From: an uncultured Verrucomicrobiales bacterium | GTDB taxonomy: Bacteria > Verrucomicrobiota > Verrucomicrobiia > Verrucomicrobiales > Akkermansiaceae | Assembly (NCBI GenBank): GCA_947039485.1 | Contig: CAMQZC010000013.1 | Coordinates: 1-64,000, forward strand | Reading direction: 5' to 3' | DNA length: 64,000 bases | In this document: positions 49,951 through 59,492 of the stretch, in pieces | Numbering within the stretch: the stretch's first letter is position 1 | Layout: each line of letters begins with the position of its first letter | Program-made: the position numbers and the translations under genes | Notes under the pieces: model-generated | What the model saw: the letters and a program-made list of their open reading frames with translations, nothing else | Told to the model about the DNA's origin: nothing | The model's database searches: none

Positions 49951-51360
49951 GTGAATAAAACCGTCGAATTTCGTCCTGAAGGAAGTTCCTTCAACATGAA
50001 CAGCTTTATTAGCCAATGCGATGCAGCGGTGAGTGGTCAAGACACCACCGCCCCAGCCATCCAGCAAGAGCCCTGCCCTTGCTGCGAGGAGAAGCAAAAC
50101 ACTCCACCCTTAGCTCCCATCGAGGCATCAGCCTATCCACCTCCAGTTGCTGGTGGTACTGATCCTTTGATTTTCTCCCCTCTTGAGGAGGTGATTGAGG
50201 AGCTGCGCATGGGTAAGATTGTGCTGGTAACAGATGATCCTAATCGTGAGAATGAGGCTGATCTCGTCTGCGCTGGTCAGTTTGCTACACCTCAGAACAT
50301 CAACTTCATGGCCATCCATGCACGCGGTCTCATCTGCGTGCCTATGTCCCTCGAGCGCGTAGCTCAGCTCAAGCTGCCCATGCAGACCACTCACAACACA
50401 GAGAAGCACTTCACAGCCTTCACCGTGAGCGTCGATGCTCTTGATGGCGTGACCACGGGCATCAGCGCCTTTGAGCGATCCATCACCACGATGAAGCTCG
50501 CTGACCCACGCGCAACGAGCGATGACTTTGTCCAGCCTGGTCACAGCTTCCCCCTGCGTGCGCGCAAGGGCGGCGTACTGCGCCGCGCTGGTCACACTGA
50601 GGCAACTGTCGACCTCATGGATATTGCGAAGCTGGAGCCCGTTGGCGTCTGCTGTGAGATCATGAAGGAAGACGGCACCATGGCTCGCATCGGCGATCTT
50701 GGTAGCTTCCAAAAGCATCATCAACTCAAGGCCTGCTCCCTCGACCAAATCATAGCCTACCGCCAGCGCACAGAGACCCTCGTCATCCACGAGGAGACTG
50801 TCTCCATGCCTACAGACTTTGGTAACTTTAACTGCCACTCCTTCCTCAGTGAAGTAGACGGACAGACCCACCTTGCCCTCGTGCACGGTGTTATCGACCC
50901 TGAGAAACCTGTGCTCTGCCGCGTGCATAGTGAGTGCCTCACCGGTGATGTCTTTGGCAGTCGCCGCTGTGACTGTGGCGACCAGCTGCACACAGCGATG
51001 AAGCTAGTATCTCAAGAAGGTGGTGTCATCCTCTACCTGCGCCAAGAAGGTCGCGGCATTGGTCTCTCTGCCAAGATTAAGGCCTATAAGCTCCAAGAGC
51101 AGGGTCTTGACACAATTGATGCCAACATCAAGCTTGGCTATGCAGCAGACCTGCGCGACTATGGCGTTGGTGCGCAAATCCTGCGCCAACTCGGGGTACG
51201 CAAGCTGCGCCTCCTCACCAATAATCCCAAGAAAATCATTGGTCTTGGTGGTCACGGCATCGAAATCATCGAGCAAGTACCCATCGAAATTGCAGCACAT
51301 TGCGACAACAGTCGCTATCTGAATACCAAGAAGCAACGCATGGGACACACCCTGTCCTAA
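49951..51360 (+). CDS. ribBA: Bifunctional RibBA with an N-terminal extension
   Basis: A 469-residue enzyme of riboflavin synthesis. RibB (DHBP synthase, about 76-275) shows VLVTDDPNRENEADLV and the RAGHTEATVDL motif; RibA (GTP cyclohydrolase II, about 280-469) shows the zinc site SECLTGDVFGSRRCDCGDQL and RQEGRGIGL. The track start is a GTG at 49951; the ATG at 49996 (MNSFISQC) is an alternative. Either way about 60-75 residues of low-complexity, Cys/Pro-rich sequence (EPCPCCEEKQ) precede RibB, which is unusual. It starts 10 bp after glnS. Confidence 0.92.
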   Translation: MNKTVEFRPEGSSFNMNSFISQCDAAVSGQDTTAPAIQQEPCPCCEEKQNTPPLAPIEASAYPPPVAGGTDPLIFSPLEEVIEELRMGKIVLVTDDPNRENEADLVCAGQFATPQNINFMAIHARGLICVPMSLERVAQLKLPMQTTHNTEKHFTAFTVSVDALDGVTTGISAFERSITTMKLADPRATSDDFVQPGHSFPLRARKGGVLRRAGHTEATVDLMDIAKLEPVGVCCEIMKEDGTMARIGDLGSFQKHHQLKACSLDQIIAYRQRTETLVIHEETVSMPTDFGNFNCHSFLSEVDGQTHLALVHGVIDPEKPVLCRVHSECLTGDVFGSRRCDCGDQLHTAMKLVSQEGGVILYLRQEGRGIGLSAKIKAYKLQEQGLDTIDANIKLGYAADLRDYGVGAQILRQLGVRKLRLLTNNPKKIIGLGGHGIEIIEQVPIEIAAHCDNSRYLNTKKQRMGHTLS

Positions 51361-51368
51361 GCTAAGCG

Positions 51369-51402
51369 ATAGCCCCTAGCATGACAAATATGCAGGGGCT
51401 AT
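51369..51402 (+). terminator. Probable terminator hairpin after ribBA
   Basis: Stem ATAGCCCC/GGGGCTAT with an inner GCAT/ATGC pairing and a 7-nt loop. The T-run after it is weak. Confidence 0.55.
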
Positions 51403-51486
51403 GTCTCACTATATCGTTTTCAAGACACCTAACCTAGAGTAGACTCTTTGGAAACATCAACATCCTAGTCATCTAAGCCTACAACC

Positions 51487-53778
51487 ATGCCTCCCATTCC
51501 CTCCTCCCCCAAACAGCAAAACTGGGGTCTCCTCGTCCTCATCGCTGTCGTCGCAGGCATCCTGCTCATCGCCTTCAATTTCAACGGCGCTATGGGCGCT
51601 CCTGCCCGTGAAATCAAGCTTGACGAGCTCGCCAAAATCTACCAAGATGGATCCATTGTCAGCAACAGCCCCAAGAAGTTCCCCCTGACGGTAACCACGG
51701 CCGCTAATGGTGAGGGCATCATCTCGGGCTATGCCTACAAGAAGACACCCCCTGCCCAACTCAAGAGCTTCTACCTGCCCTACACCCCCAGCGAGAACGT
51801 CAAGACACTCTGCAACAGCCTCGGCATCACAGAGACTGTAGATGGTCCAGCCCCGCAAAATGACAAGACTCTGCGCATCTCCTCCACCGATGAACTCGCT
51901 AAGCTCGGCAAGGAAGGCCGCATCGTCAACAGCAAGGAAAGCCAGCCCAACATCTACCTCAACAATGGCCATCCCGTCATTGTAGGTCAATTCCGCGAAT
52001 CTAACACAGCCGAGCCACAGCGCAAAGAGCTTGAGCCCTTCCGCGTCAATTTCGTCAACGCATTCCAAGCCCTGCAGGTCAAGGACATCCTCGGCAACTC
52101 AGCCAGCTACAAGGTTGATAGCAACTTCTGGAGCTCGATGATCTTCAACTTCCTGCCAATCATCCTCATCGTCATCTTCTTCATCTTCATCTTCCGCGCC
52201 CAGAGTGGTGGCGGCCCAGGAGGTGCTGCCAAGTTTGGCAAGAGCCGCGCTCGCCTGATGGACCCCAGCCAAAACAAGGTCACATTCAAGGACGTTGCCG
52301 GTATCTCTGAAGCCAAGGAAGAAGTCTGGGAGATTGTCGAGTTCCTGCGCAATCCCGAGAAGTTCCGCAACCTCGGCGCAACCATCCCTAAGGGCATCCT
52401 CATGGTCGGTAATCCAGGTACAGGTAAGACCCTTCTGGCTCGCGCCATTGCAGGCGAGGCTGATGTGCCCTTTTACACCATCTCAGGCTCTGACTTTGTT
52501 GAGATGTTTGTCGGTGTGGGTGCTAGCCGCGTGCGCGATATGTTCACAGAGGCCAAGCGTCACACCTCCTGCCTCATCTTCATCGATGAAATTGATGCTG
52601 TCGGCCGCCATCGCGGCCACGGTGTAGGAGGCGGGCATGATGAGCGTGAGCAGACCCTCAATGCACTGCTCGTTGAGATGGACGGCTTTACCGCCAACCA
52701 AAATGTCATCGTCATCGCAGCAACCAACCGAGTCGATGTACTCGACCCCGCTCTGCTGCGCCCCGGTCGCTTTGACCGTCAGGTGATCGTCAACCTGCCC
52801 GATGCCCTCGGTCGCGAGCAAATCCTCAAGGTACATGCCCGCAAGGTCAAGTTATCTCCAGAGGTAGATTTCAGCCCGATCGCCCGCGCAACAACAGGAT
52901 TCTCCGGCGCAGAGCTAGCCAACCTCATCAATGAGGCCGCCCTCATCGCCGCACGTCGCAATGCGGAGAATGTCGGACAAAGCGACCTTGAAGAGGCCCG
53001 CGAAAAAGTCCGCTGGGGCCGTGAGCGTCGCTCCCTTAGCATCTCTGATAAAGAGAAACACATGACCGCTATTCATGAGGCTGGCCACGCCATCTGCCTG
53101 CTCAAGACCCCCCTTGCCAAGAGCCTGCCCCTGCACAAGGTCACCATCATCCCTCGAGGGCCAGCACTGGGTGTCACCATGATGCTGCCTGATGAGGACA
53201 AGTACAGCGAGCACAAGAATGAACTACTCGACTACATTACCGTCGCCATGGGTGGACGTGTGGCTGAGGAGGTCGTCTTTGGCGACATCTCAGGCGGTGC
53301 CCGTGGAGATATCCAGAGTGCTACAAATATCGCCCGCAAGATGGTGTGCGTCTACGGAATGAGCGATAAGCTCGGACCTGTCGAGTACGGCAACGGCAAC
53401 AGCGGTGGAGAAGTCTTCCTCGCTCGCGATATGGGTCACTCCTCACGCAGCTACTCCGAGCACACAGCTCAACTCATCGACGAGGAGATCAAACGCATCA
53501 TTGAGGATAACTACAAGCGTGCGCAAGTTATCCTCAACGAGAACAGCGAGCAACTCAAACTCATTGCCGACAAGCTCATCGAGTTTGAGACACTCAACGG
53601 TGAGCACATCAAGGAGCTACTTGAGACTGGCACCATGCAAAGCCCCCCTGACCGTGAGCTCCCTCCCCCCCTCCCTGAGGATGATGAGAGCTCCGAGCAA
53701 GACTCATCCACAGACTCTGAGTTAAACTCAGAGTTCAGCCCCACTTCTCCCGAGCAGGAAGAAAACAGGAGTATCTAA
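51487..53778 (+). CDS. ftsH: ATP-dependent zinc metalloprotease FtsH
   Basis: A membrane-anchored AAA+ protease, 763 residues and longer than the common 610-650. TM1 (about 15-32) and TM2 (about 215-235) flank a periplasmic domain of about 180 residues. The AAA module has Walker [11 protein letters not shown] (the usual GPPGTGKT reads GNPGTGKT), the pore FVGVG, Walker [12 protein letters not shown] and the [14 protein letters not shown]. The zinc site is HEAGH. A 55-residue acidic Ser/Glu tail closes the protein. It degrades misfolded membrane and some regulatory proteins. Confidence 0.95.
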   Translation: MPPIPSSPKQQNWGLLVLIAVVAGILLIAFNFNGAMGAPAREIKLDELAKIYQDGSIVSNSPKKFPLTVTTAANGEGIISGYAYKKTPPAQLKSFYLPYTPSENVKTLCNSLGITETVDGPAPQNDKTLRISSTDELAKLGKEGRIVNSKESQPNIYLNNGHPVIVGQFRESNTAEPQRKELEPFRVNFVNAFQALQVKDILGNSASYKVDSNFWSSMIFNFLPIILIVIFFIFIFRAQSGGGPGGAAKFGKSRARLMDPSQNKVTFKDVAGISEAKEEVWEIVEFLRNPEKFRNLGATIPKGILMVGNPGTGKTLLARAIAGEADVPFYTISGSDFVEMFVGVGASRVRDMFTEAKRHTSCLIFIDEIDAVGRHRGHGVGGGHDEREQTLNALLVEMDGFTANQNVIVIAATNRVDVLDPALLRPGRFDRQVIVNLPDALGREQILKVHARKVKLSPEVDFSPIARATTGFSGAELANLINEAALIAARRNAENVGQSDLEEAREKVRWGRERRSLSISDKEKHMTAIHEAGHAICLLKTPLAKSLPLHKVTIIPRGPALGVTMMLPDEDKYSEHKNELLDYITVAMGGRVAEEVVFGDISGGARGDIQSATNIARKMVCVYGMSDKLGPVEYGNGNSGGEVFLARDMGHSSRSYSEHTAQLIDEEIKRIIEDNYKRAQVILNENSEQLKLIADKLIEFETLNGEHIKELLETGTMQSPPDRELPPPLPEDDESSEQDSSTDSELNSEFSPTSPEQEENRSI

Positions 53779-53860
53779 TCGATACCTACTCTGCTCATCC
53801 CTCATCCAAAACAACGTAACGAACAGCTAAAAGCATTTTATACACAACATATATCCCCCT

Positions 53861-54220
53861 ATGACCCATCTCGAACTAGCATACATCTGCGCAAAAGCAG
53901 CATCCGACATGAAAGCCACCGGCATCGAAATCTACGACCTGCGCGGTAGCTCCACTATCACAGACTACGCCATCGTCTGCACAGCCACTTCCGTCCCCCA
54001 TCTTCGCGCCATCCTGCGTGAGATTGACAAGGACATCTTTGCCAAGCACAATATTGATCCAGTCTACGCTGAGCGTACACCCAACGGTCTCTGGTCCGTA
54101 CTCGACTACATCGACGTCATGGTTCATGTCATGGCTGGTGAAGTACGCGAGTTTTACGCACTTGAAGAACTCTGGAAGCCAGAGAACCGCATCGCCATCC
54201 CAGCAGGGCTCCTCGACTGA
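53861..54220 (+). CDS. rsfS: Ribosomal silencing factor RsfS
   Basis: A 119-residue RsfS/Iojap protein that binds ribosomal protein uL14 and blocks subunit joining under starvation. Features are KATGIEIYDLRGSSTITDYAIVCTATSVPHLRAI and the late YIDVMVHVMAGEVREFYALEELW (Iojap VHIF-like motif). It is 82 bp downstream of ftsH and seems a separate gene; nadD, its frequent neighbour, is elsewhere in the window. Confidence 0.93.
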   Translation: MTHLELAYICAKAASDMKATGIEIYDLRGSSTITDYAIVCTATSVPHLRAILREIDKDIFAKHNIDPVYAERTPNGLWSVLDYIDVMVHVMAGEVREFYALEELWKPENRIAIPAGLLD

Positions 54221-54348
54221 GTTCGCTGAGAATCAAGAGCAGCGATTGAGTTGGCTCGACTTTTCTAACTCCTTTGCTTGACTCTTGCTCTATAAAGGTG
54301 TAACCTGAATGAAATGAAGTACAAACTGTGCTTTTAAACTGATTTTTT

Positions 54349-54804
54349 ATGTCTGAACAACTCAATTTACTGGCTAGCGTTCGCCAGTACCTCATCGCGA
54401 AGAACGAAGACTACCAATGGATCACCATGGGAGATGATGAACAGCGCATCGGTATTGCCTATCTGCCCAATGCAGAGACGGCTGTACCAAGCACATTCAT
54501 GTTCACTGAGCTGGAAAATCCAGCTAGCCTCGTCTTTGATGCCCACTTTGCCATGCGCTTTGCACGTGAAGATATTCAAGAGCTCAGTCTCATGATCCTC
54601 ACACTCAATGCCAACCTACCTGAGGGCCAGCTCCTGCTGGATATAGATGGGGGCTTTGTCTACTACCGCATGAAGCTCACTCCTAGCATGACCATCAGCC
54701 CCGATGATATGGATAAAGAGATCGAGCACATGGAGGCACTCGGCGTGAGCATGAGCATGACCTACGCGCGCATTATCCAGCAAGAGTTCTACGGTGAACT
54801 CTAA
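54349..54804 (+). CDS. YbjN-like / T3S-chaperone-fold protein
   Basis: A 151-residue acidic protein with the alternating pattern of the YbjN or type III chaperone-like fold: an N-terminal helix, then YQWITMGDDEQRIGIAYLPN strands, a central helix (EDIQELSLMILTLNANLPEGQLLLD) and a strand (GGFVYYRMKL) before an acidic C-terminal helix. The assignment is by pattern only; no function can be given. It lies between rsfS and fabI with 128 bp upstream. Confidence 0.6.
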   Translation: MSEQLNLLASVRQYLIAKNEDYQWITMGDDEQRIGIAYLPNAETAVPSTFMFTELENPASLVFDAHFAMRFAREDIQELSLMILTLNANLPEGQLLLDIDGGFVYYRMKLTPSMTISPDDMDKEIEHMEALGVSMSMTYARIIQQEFYGEL

Positions 54805-54840
54805 GATTAATACCCTACACACAAATTAACAATACGATTT

Positions 54841-55635
54841 ATGTCATTAGCAAAACCATTAGAAGGTAAAGTCGGCATCGTCACAGGCGTCGCCAACAAG
54901 CGAAGCATCGCATTTGGCATCGCCAAGGCGTGGCACGAAGCAGGTGCAAAGCTCATCTTTAACTACCAAGGCGATCGCCTCAAGGATAGCGTCATCAAGC
55001 TGGTGCGCGAGAACTTCGGTGAGGACACTCCCATCTGCGACCTCGACGTAGGCTGCGATGAGTCCATCAGCAACTTCTTTAACTTTGTGCAACAGCACAC
55101 CAATCGTGTCGACATGCTTCTGCATGCCATCGCCTTTGCGCCCAAGATGCCTGGTACACTTGATGGACATTTCTCTGACATCCCACGTGAGGCATTCAAT
55201 ACCTCCCTGCAGATCTCAGCCTACTCCCTCATTGCTCTCGCTCGTGGCGTAGCCCCCCTCATGACTGAAGGCGGCTCCATCACAGCTCTCAGCTACTACG
55301 CTAGCAAAAAGGTTGTTCCTAACTACAACCTCATGGCTATCTCCAAGGCAGCCCTTGAGACTAGCAGCATGTATCTTGCCCACGACTTTGGTGGTCGTGA
55401 GAAGCCAATCCGCGTTAACTGCATCTCTGCAGGTCCCGTACAGACCCTCGCCGCTCGCGGTGTAGGTGGTTTCTCTACTATGTTCAAAATCTACGAAGAG
55501 CGCTGCCCCATCGGTCGCTCCTGCTCTCTCGCAGAACTCGGTGCAACGGCTACATTCCTCGCTAGCGACGGTGCAGCCAGCATCACGGGTCAAGTCCTCT
55601 ACGTGGACGGCGGCTACGAGATCATGGGCATGTAA
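54841..55635 (+). CDS. fabI: Enoyl-[acyl-carrier-protein] reductase FabI
   Basis: NADH-dependent reductase of fatty-acid elongation, 264 residues. The atypical SDR cofactor motif is GVANKRSIAFGIAKAWHEAGA, then LLHAIAFAPK, and the catalytic Tyr-x6-Lys in VVPNYNLMAISKAALE. The SAGPVQTLAARG substrate loop and the GQVLYVDGGYEIMGM ending are typical. Length and motifs indicate the triclosan-binding FabI class. Confidence 0.95.
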   Translation: MSLAKPLEGKVGIVTGVANKRSIAFGIAKAWHEAGAKLIFNYQGDRLKDSVIKLVRENFGEDTPICDLDVGCDESISNFFNFVQQHTNRVDMLLHAIAFAPKMPGTLDGHFSDIPREAFNTSLQISAYSLIALARGVAPLMTEGGSITALSYYASKKVVPNYNLMAISKAALETSSMYLAHDFGGREKPIRVNCISAGPVQTLAARGVGGFSTMFKIYEERCPIGRSCSLAELGATATFLASDGAASITGQVLYVDGGYEIMGM

Positions 55636-55665
55636 GCTCTGCGCAGCAACATCAACAATCAAAAT

Positions 55666-55697
55666 AAAGGGAGAGCTCATCGAGCTCTCCCTTTTTT
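55666..55697. terminator. Intrinsic terminator after fabI, a copy of the dsbD terminator
   Basis: A 13-bp stem AAAGGGAGAGCTC/GAGCTCTCCCTTT, loop atc, then a T-run. It is 260 bp from a nearly identical hairpin that terminates dsbD and belongs to the same duplicated unit. Confidence 0.85.
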
Positions 55698-55722
55698 TGA
55701 TCCAATTTTTCAATAAATTGAC

Positions 55723-55895
55723 TCAATCATCCACATAGTTCTTGAGATACTGGCGTAAAACGATTTCAAATACAGGGCTGTGAGCAGCTACTTGCTAATA
55801 ACTAGCTTCTCCTTGGTGGTATAGGGCACGTTATTTGGTACTGAGCTACGGACAAAGACGGAAAACGCTACAATTAATATCGGCAGTCGAGTCCC
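55723..55895 (-). pseudogene. Decayed duplicate of the dsbD 3' end
   Basis: Read on the minus strand this stretch repeats the last ~55 codons of dsbD. The remnant RSSVPNNVPYTTKEKLVISK corresponds to RSSVPVNVLYIPDEKPAITK, then a TAG replaces the Glu codon (GAG), and LRQYLKNYVDD matches the true end LLQHLKTYLVN. Spacing to the adjoining hairpin is the same as in the intact copy, so the duplicated unit is about 260 bp and includes the terminator. The track ORF 55788-55985 is a by-product of this remnant. Confidence 0.85.
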
Positions 55896-55922
55896 TAAGC
55901 CTTGTACTGCCGCAGCTATAAC

Positions 55923-55954
55923 AAAAAAGAGAGAGCTCAATGAGCTCTCTCTTT
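55923..55954 (-). terminator. Intrinsic terminator of dsbD
   Basis: A 13-bp stem AAAGAGAGAGCTC/GAGCTCTCTCTTT, loop aat, with six U following on the minus strand (A-run 55923-55928). Confidence 0.85.
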
Positions 55955-55981
55955 GTTTGTTTGCGTTTGCAACAAATTGAA

Positions 55982-58168
55982 TCAATTAACCAAGTAGGTC
56001 TTGAGATGCTGGAGTAAAAACTCTTTCAAATACGAGGCTGTGAGCAGCTCTTTAGTGATAGCAGGCTTCTCATCAGGGATGTAGAGTACATTGACTGGTA
56101 CTGAGCTGCGCCCAAGGAGTGTGAGCTCGGCATCAATAGCGGCATTGGGTGCAGTCTTGTCAGCACGCATCAGGATAACGCCTGCATCCTCCATGAGAGC
56201 ATAGACATCATCTGAGTAGGCAACCTCCTTGTTGAGCAAGCAGGTAGCGCACCATGAGGCGGTGTAATCCACGTAGACGGGATAGCCGTCGTCGAGAGCC
56301 TCCTCCATCGCAGTAGGAGTCCATGTGACCCAGTCCTGCTTGACATTGAGCACAGTACTAGGATTGCTATAAACAACACCTACCACAAGCAAGGCCATCA
56401 TCACGATGAGACCCGAGATACGGCTGAGCTTGCTGCGGAAGATTGGGCACCAGCGACCATAGACCCAAAAGGCGGAGCTAATCAAGACCATACCTATGAG
56501 CATCCAGAGCATCTGGACATTGTTTTGCTCAGGTATAAAGGTAATATAAACACCCACCAACCACGCCACGGCGAGAAAGATCAGGAAGGAGAGGCCTTGC
56601 TTGAGAGACTCCATCCATGCACCGGGGCGAGGGAGGAATCGCAGCAGCGAGGGGAAGGCAGCAATCAGTATATAGGGCAGTGCCAAGCCGAGAGCCATGC
56701 AGGTCATCGCCAGCATCAACCAGAGAGAAGGCATCGCCATGGCAACAGGCAGCGCCGCACCGAGGAAAGGACCGCTGCAAGGTGTTGCCACCACGGTGGC
56801 GAGCAGGCCTGAGAAGAAGGAGCCAGAGAGACCCTTCTTGTTCTGTAGATTCTGCCCAGCACCCGTAGCCGAGACGCCAATTTCAAAGATACCGTACATG
56901 CTCAGACCGAGAATGAGCAGGATAAGTGAGAGAATATAGACAACCCAAGGGTTTTGCATCCATACCGCCCAAGAGCGGGTAGAGGAGCCTCCATCATTCC
57001 AAATAGCGGATGCCCACTGCGACCAAGGCAGCTGCAGAAGCATATCAATTTTGGAGGCGATGATAATCCCCAGTGTGAGAATCCAGAAGGAGACGACAAC
57101 ACCGAGCACAAATGCACCAGCGTGCATCAGTACCTTGCGTCGATCACCACCGGCCATCTCCACAAAGCTCATAATCTTAAGACCAATCACAGGAAAGACG
57201 CAAGGCATCAGATTCAGGATAAAGCCACCGAGGAAAAGCGAGGCAACCACCGTCCAAAATCCCGAAGGAATCCCAGCCACTGCCACAGTAGCAGGCTCAG
57301 CGAGCAGGGGGATATCAACACTCACGTGACTGTCATCAAAAACGAGCAGACCACGCAGATTTGCAGAGGGTGTTTTAGGGGCTGGATAGAGAGGATTGCT
57401 GCCATCATTGATGGGTAGTACCAGCTGATAGACGCCATCTTTATCTGCGATGAGCTCTTGAGCGAGCTGTGGGGCGACGAAGTTATCCTCAGAGAAGAAA
57501 TAGGCGCTCTTAACATCTCCAGCCGCCGCGCTAAATTGCAAGACGATGCTATGGGGCCCCTGCTTGCTAGCTTGCAACTCTACGTCGCTCTCGCCGAGGG
57601 TCTCCACCTCTGACTCCTGCGACTTCCACTCAGCATTAGCGCTGCCATCGCCTAGCTTGAGGCTAAGGCTAGCAGAGCTAGTCTCTGGGGGAAGGCAGCC
57701 CTCATCATTGCAGAGCTGAGCCACGGAGCTCACCTTGAAACTCGCCTCAGCAGGCGCGTCACCCTTGGGCGTGAGCTGCCAGATAGCGAGAGCCTGACTA
57801 TAGCCGTAGGAGACACCAGTTGCGCCCTCCATGCGATGAGGAATAGACCAATAAGGCCCCTTGAGCTCAAATCCCGAGGGTGCCTCAATCGAGAACTCCA
57901 GCGGAAGACCTACCGTTGCGGGGTTGCGGTAGTAGGCGTGCCATGGCTTTTCTACATCTAGCGTGTAGGCAAGATAGAGGGACTCCCCCTGCTTGTAGCT
58001 GCTACGGCTCGCTTGCAGAGCTGCCGTGAGCTTGCTTGAGTTCGGTTGAATCTCAGACCGTGCACTTGCTAGTCCAAAACCTAGACCTCCGAGGGGGTCG
58101 GGGAGTTGGGCTGAGCTAAGTGACAACCAAGAGGCACAGGCGATGGTGCAGACGCAAATTAGTTTCAT
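55982..58168 (-). CDS. dsbD: DsbD/ScsB-type thiol:disulfide interchange protein
   Basis: A 728-residue membrane protein moving electrons from the cytoplasm to periplasmic thiols. After a signal peptide the N-terminal periplasmic domain (about 45-290) has the Cys pair CNDEGCLPP. The eight-helix core carries its redox pair as NLMPCVFPV and VVATPCSGPFLG. The C-terminal thioredoxin-like domain has YTASWCATCLLNKE. Domain order and size match ScsB/DsbD. A leaderless-type promoter (TTGTTG-17-TAAGAT) ends six bases before the ATG. A decayed copy of its 3' end lies just downstream. Confidence 0.93.
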   Translation of the reverse strand: MKLICVCTIACASWLSLSSAQLPDPLGGLGFGLASARSEIQPNSSKLTAALQASRSSYKQGESLYLAYTLDVEKPWHAYYRNPATVGLPLEFSIEAPSGFELKGPYWSIPHRMEGATGVSYGYSQALAIWQLTPKGDAPAEASFKVSSVAQLCNDEGCLPPETSSASLSLKLGDGSANAEWKSQESEVETLGESDVELQASKQGPHSIVLQFSAAAGDVKSAYFFSEDNFVAPQLAQELIADKDGVYQLVLPINDGSNPLYPAPKTPSANLRGLLVFDDSHVSVDIPLLAEPATVAVAGIPSGFWTVVASLFLGGFILNLMPCVFPVIGLKIMSFVEMAGGDRRKVLMHAGAFVLGVVVSFWILTLGIIIASKIDMLLQLPWSQWASAIWNDGGSSTRSWAVWMQNPWVVYILSLILLILGLSMYGIFEIGVSATGAGQNLQNKKGLSGSFFSGLLATVVATPCSGPFLGAALPVAMAMPSLWLMLAMTCMALGLALPYILIAAFPSLLRFLPRPGAWMESLKQGLSFLIFLAVAWLVGVYITFIPEQNNVQMLWMLIGMVLISSAFWVYGRWCPIFRSKLSRISGLIVMMALLVVGVVYSNPSTVLNVKQDWVTWTPTAMEEALDDGYPVYVDYTASWCATCLLNKEVAYSDDVYALMEDAGVILMRADKTAPNAAIDAELTLLGRSSVPVNVLYIPDEKPAITKELLTASYLKEFLLQHLKTYLVN

Positions 58169-58174
58169 TGAGCT

Positions 58175-58203
58175 ATCTTAGCATAATCAATCAGCCCCAA
58201 CAA
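58175..58203 (-). promoter_or_regulatory. Predicted leaderless promoter of dsbD
   Basis: Minus strand: TTGTTG (58203-58198), 17-nt spacer, TAAGAT (58180-58175), six bases (agctca), ATG at 58168. Confidence 0.62.
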
Positions 58204-58222
58204 GGGAGCGTCATGTCTTATT

Positions 58223-58861
58223 TTATGATTCTTGATTCTGAGCATCACGCCCCGAGGCGAGGGCAATAAATAACAGCGTCCAACCAGAGAACACCATCTC
58301 CACAGCAATCAGCGTACCGATAAGCCAAAGAGCCGAGGCTGGCCAGCTATAGAGTACCAAAATGCCAAGCCCGAGGGTAACGAGAGCTTGGATGAGGCGC
58401 CATGCCATGCGCCTGTGCTTAAGCATCGTCAGGCACACCACCGTGCGAATCGCGCCGATGAGTAGCAGGGTGATACCAATGAGCAAGGTCCAGATGGAGA
58501 GGCTGAGCAGAGGGGCTGAGAGCATCATGACCGCCAACGACAAATAGAGCACAGCGGCAAGTAAATTCCACCATCGCTCAACGGGACTAGACACGGTCTG
58601 GATGAGGCGCACGAGCGAAGCGGCCCCGAGCGCAAAGCCACCCACCCAAATTGCGGATGCCGCCAGCAAGTAGGGGAAGCTCAGCAGCACAAAGCCCAGC
58701 ATAATCTCAGTAACCGCCAGAGCGGTCATCATCCAAGTGCTTGAGAGCGCACGGCAGAGCCAAGCAGGGCGGCAGGACTCAACACATGGAGCGGCCTCAA
58801 TCACGAGATTCTCCTGCGTCTCAACCCCAGCCTTTGCCTCAGGTGTAAGTTGATCAGACAT
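58223..58861 (-). CDS. HdeD-family membrane protein
   Basis: The ATG at 58861 (MSDQLTPEAKAG) is preferred to the track start, which extends deep into the sod gene; it overlaps the sod stop by 8 bp. The 212-residue protein has a 45-residue hydrophilic N-terminus, then six helices in three pairs, with WW.LL.A.LYL..A..ML and the repeat pattern of DUF308/HdeD proteins, which are linked to acid resistance in enterobacteria. Its exact role here is unknown. It is coupled to sod. Confidence 0.8.
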   Translation of the reverse strand: MSDQLTPEAKAGVETQENLVIEAAPCVESCRPAWLCRALSSTWMMTALAVTEIMLGFVLLSFPYLLAASAIWVGGFALGAASLVRLIQTVSSPVERWWNLLAAVLYLSLAVMMLSAPLLSLSIWTLLIGITLLLIGAIRTVVCLTMLKHRRMAWRLIQALVTLGLGILVLYSWPASALWLIGTLIAVEMVFSGWTLLFIALASGRDAQNQES

Positions 58862-59492
58862 TGCAGTTACAGGAGTCAAATTGCTGCTGGGCGTAAGTCC
58901 AGCTGATATGACCGAGGAAAGCCGCAACATAATCAGCCCTCACATTCTTATAACGCAGGTAGTAAGCATGCTCCCAGACATCGCAGACGAGCAGAGGGTG
59001 GAAGCATGGCAACATCGCATCCTGATGTTTCTGCACAGATATCAGCATCAAACGCTTACTCATCACGTCTACGCCAAAGACAACCCACCCGCTACCCTGC
59101 ACCGCGAGGCAGAGGCGCTCAAAGAGCGAGAGCAACGCCTCATAGCTACCAAAATCGCGCTCAATTGCCTCCATAAACAGACCCGTTGGGGGAGCAGCCT
59201 TGGCGCAGGGTCCAACACTCTTCCAATAAATACTGTGCAGGATATGCCCCGCCAGATTGAAGCTCAAATCCAATGTTGCGGAGGGCAGCAAAGCAGCATC
59301 GGCCTTACCATCTGCAATCTCGCGCAGCAAAGCGCGAGCCTTATTAGCACCTGCGACGTAGGCCGCATGATGCTTGTCGTGGTGTAGACTCAGCGTCTCA
59401 GCATCAATAAAGCCCTCAAGAGCAGCAGCATCGCAACTCAACTTTGGCAAGACATATTGCTCGCCCTCAAATCCATGAATGTGACAGTTCAT
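58854..59492 (-). CDS. Fe/Mn superoxide dismutase
   Basis: A 212-residue SOD. The four metal ligands can be placed: His in LSLHHDKHHAAYV, His in NLAGHILHSIYW, and Asp and His in VCDVWEHAYYLRYKNVRADYV. GSGWVVFGVD and the LPKLSCDAAALEGFID N-terminus are typical. Fe versus Mn cannot be decided by eye. The ends are Cys-rich (MNCHIHGF, DSCNCNV), which is unusual. A TTGAAC-16-TACTCT promoter may lie seven bases upstream. The HdeD-like gene overlaps its stop. Confidence 0.93.
   Translation of the reverse strand: MNCHIHGFEGEQYVLPKLSCDAAALEGFIDAETLSLHHDKHHAAYVAGANKARALLREIADGKADAALLPSATLDLSFNLAGHILHSIYWKSVGPCAKAAPPTGLFMEAIERDFGSYEALLSLFERLCLAVQGSGWVVFGVDVMSKRLMLISVQKHQDAMLPCFHPLLVCDVWEHAYYLRYKNVRADYVAAFLGHISWTYAQQQFDSCNCNV

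Noticed and set aside
50128-50991. 287-residue minus-strand ORF
   Set aside because: It is antisense to ribBA with no motifs.
55788-55985. 65-residue minus-strand ORF with a hydrophobic middle
   Set aside because: Its C-terminal part is the decayed dsbD copy ending at the internal TAG; the rest spans the terminator. Not a functional gene.
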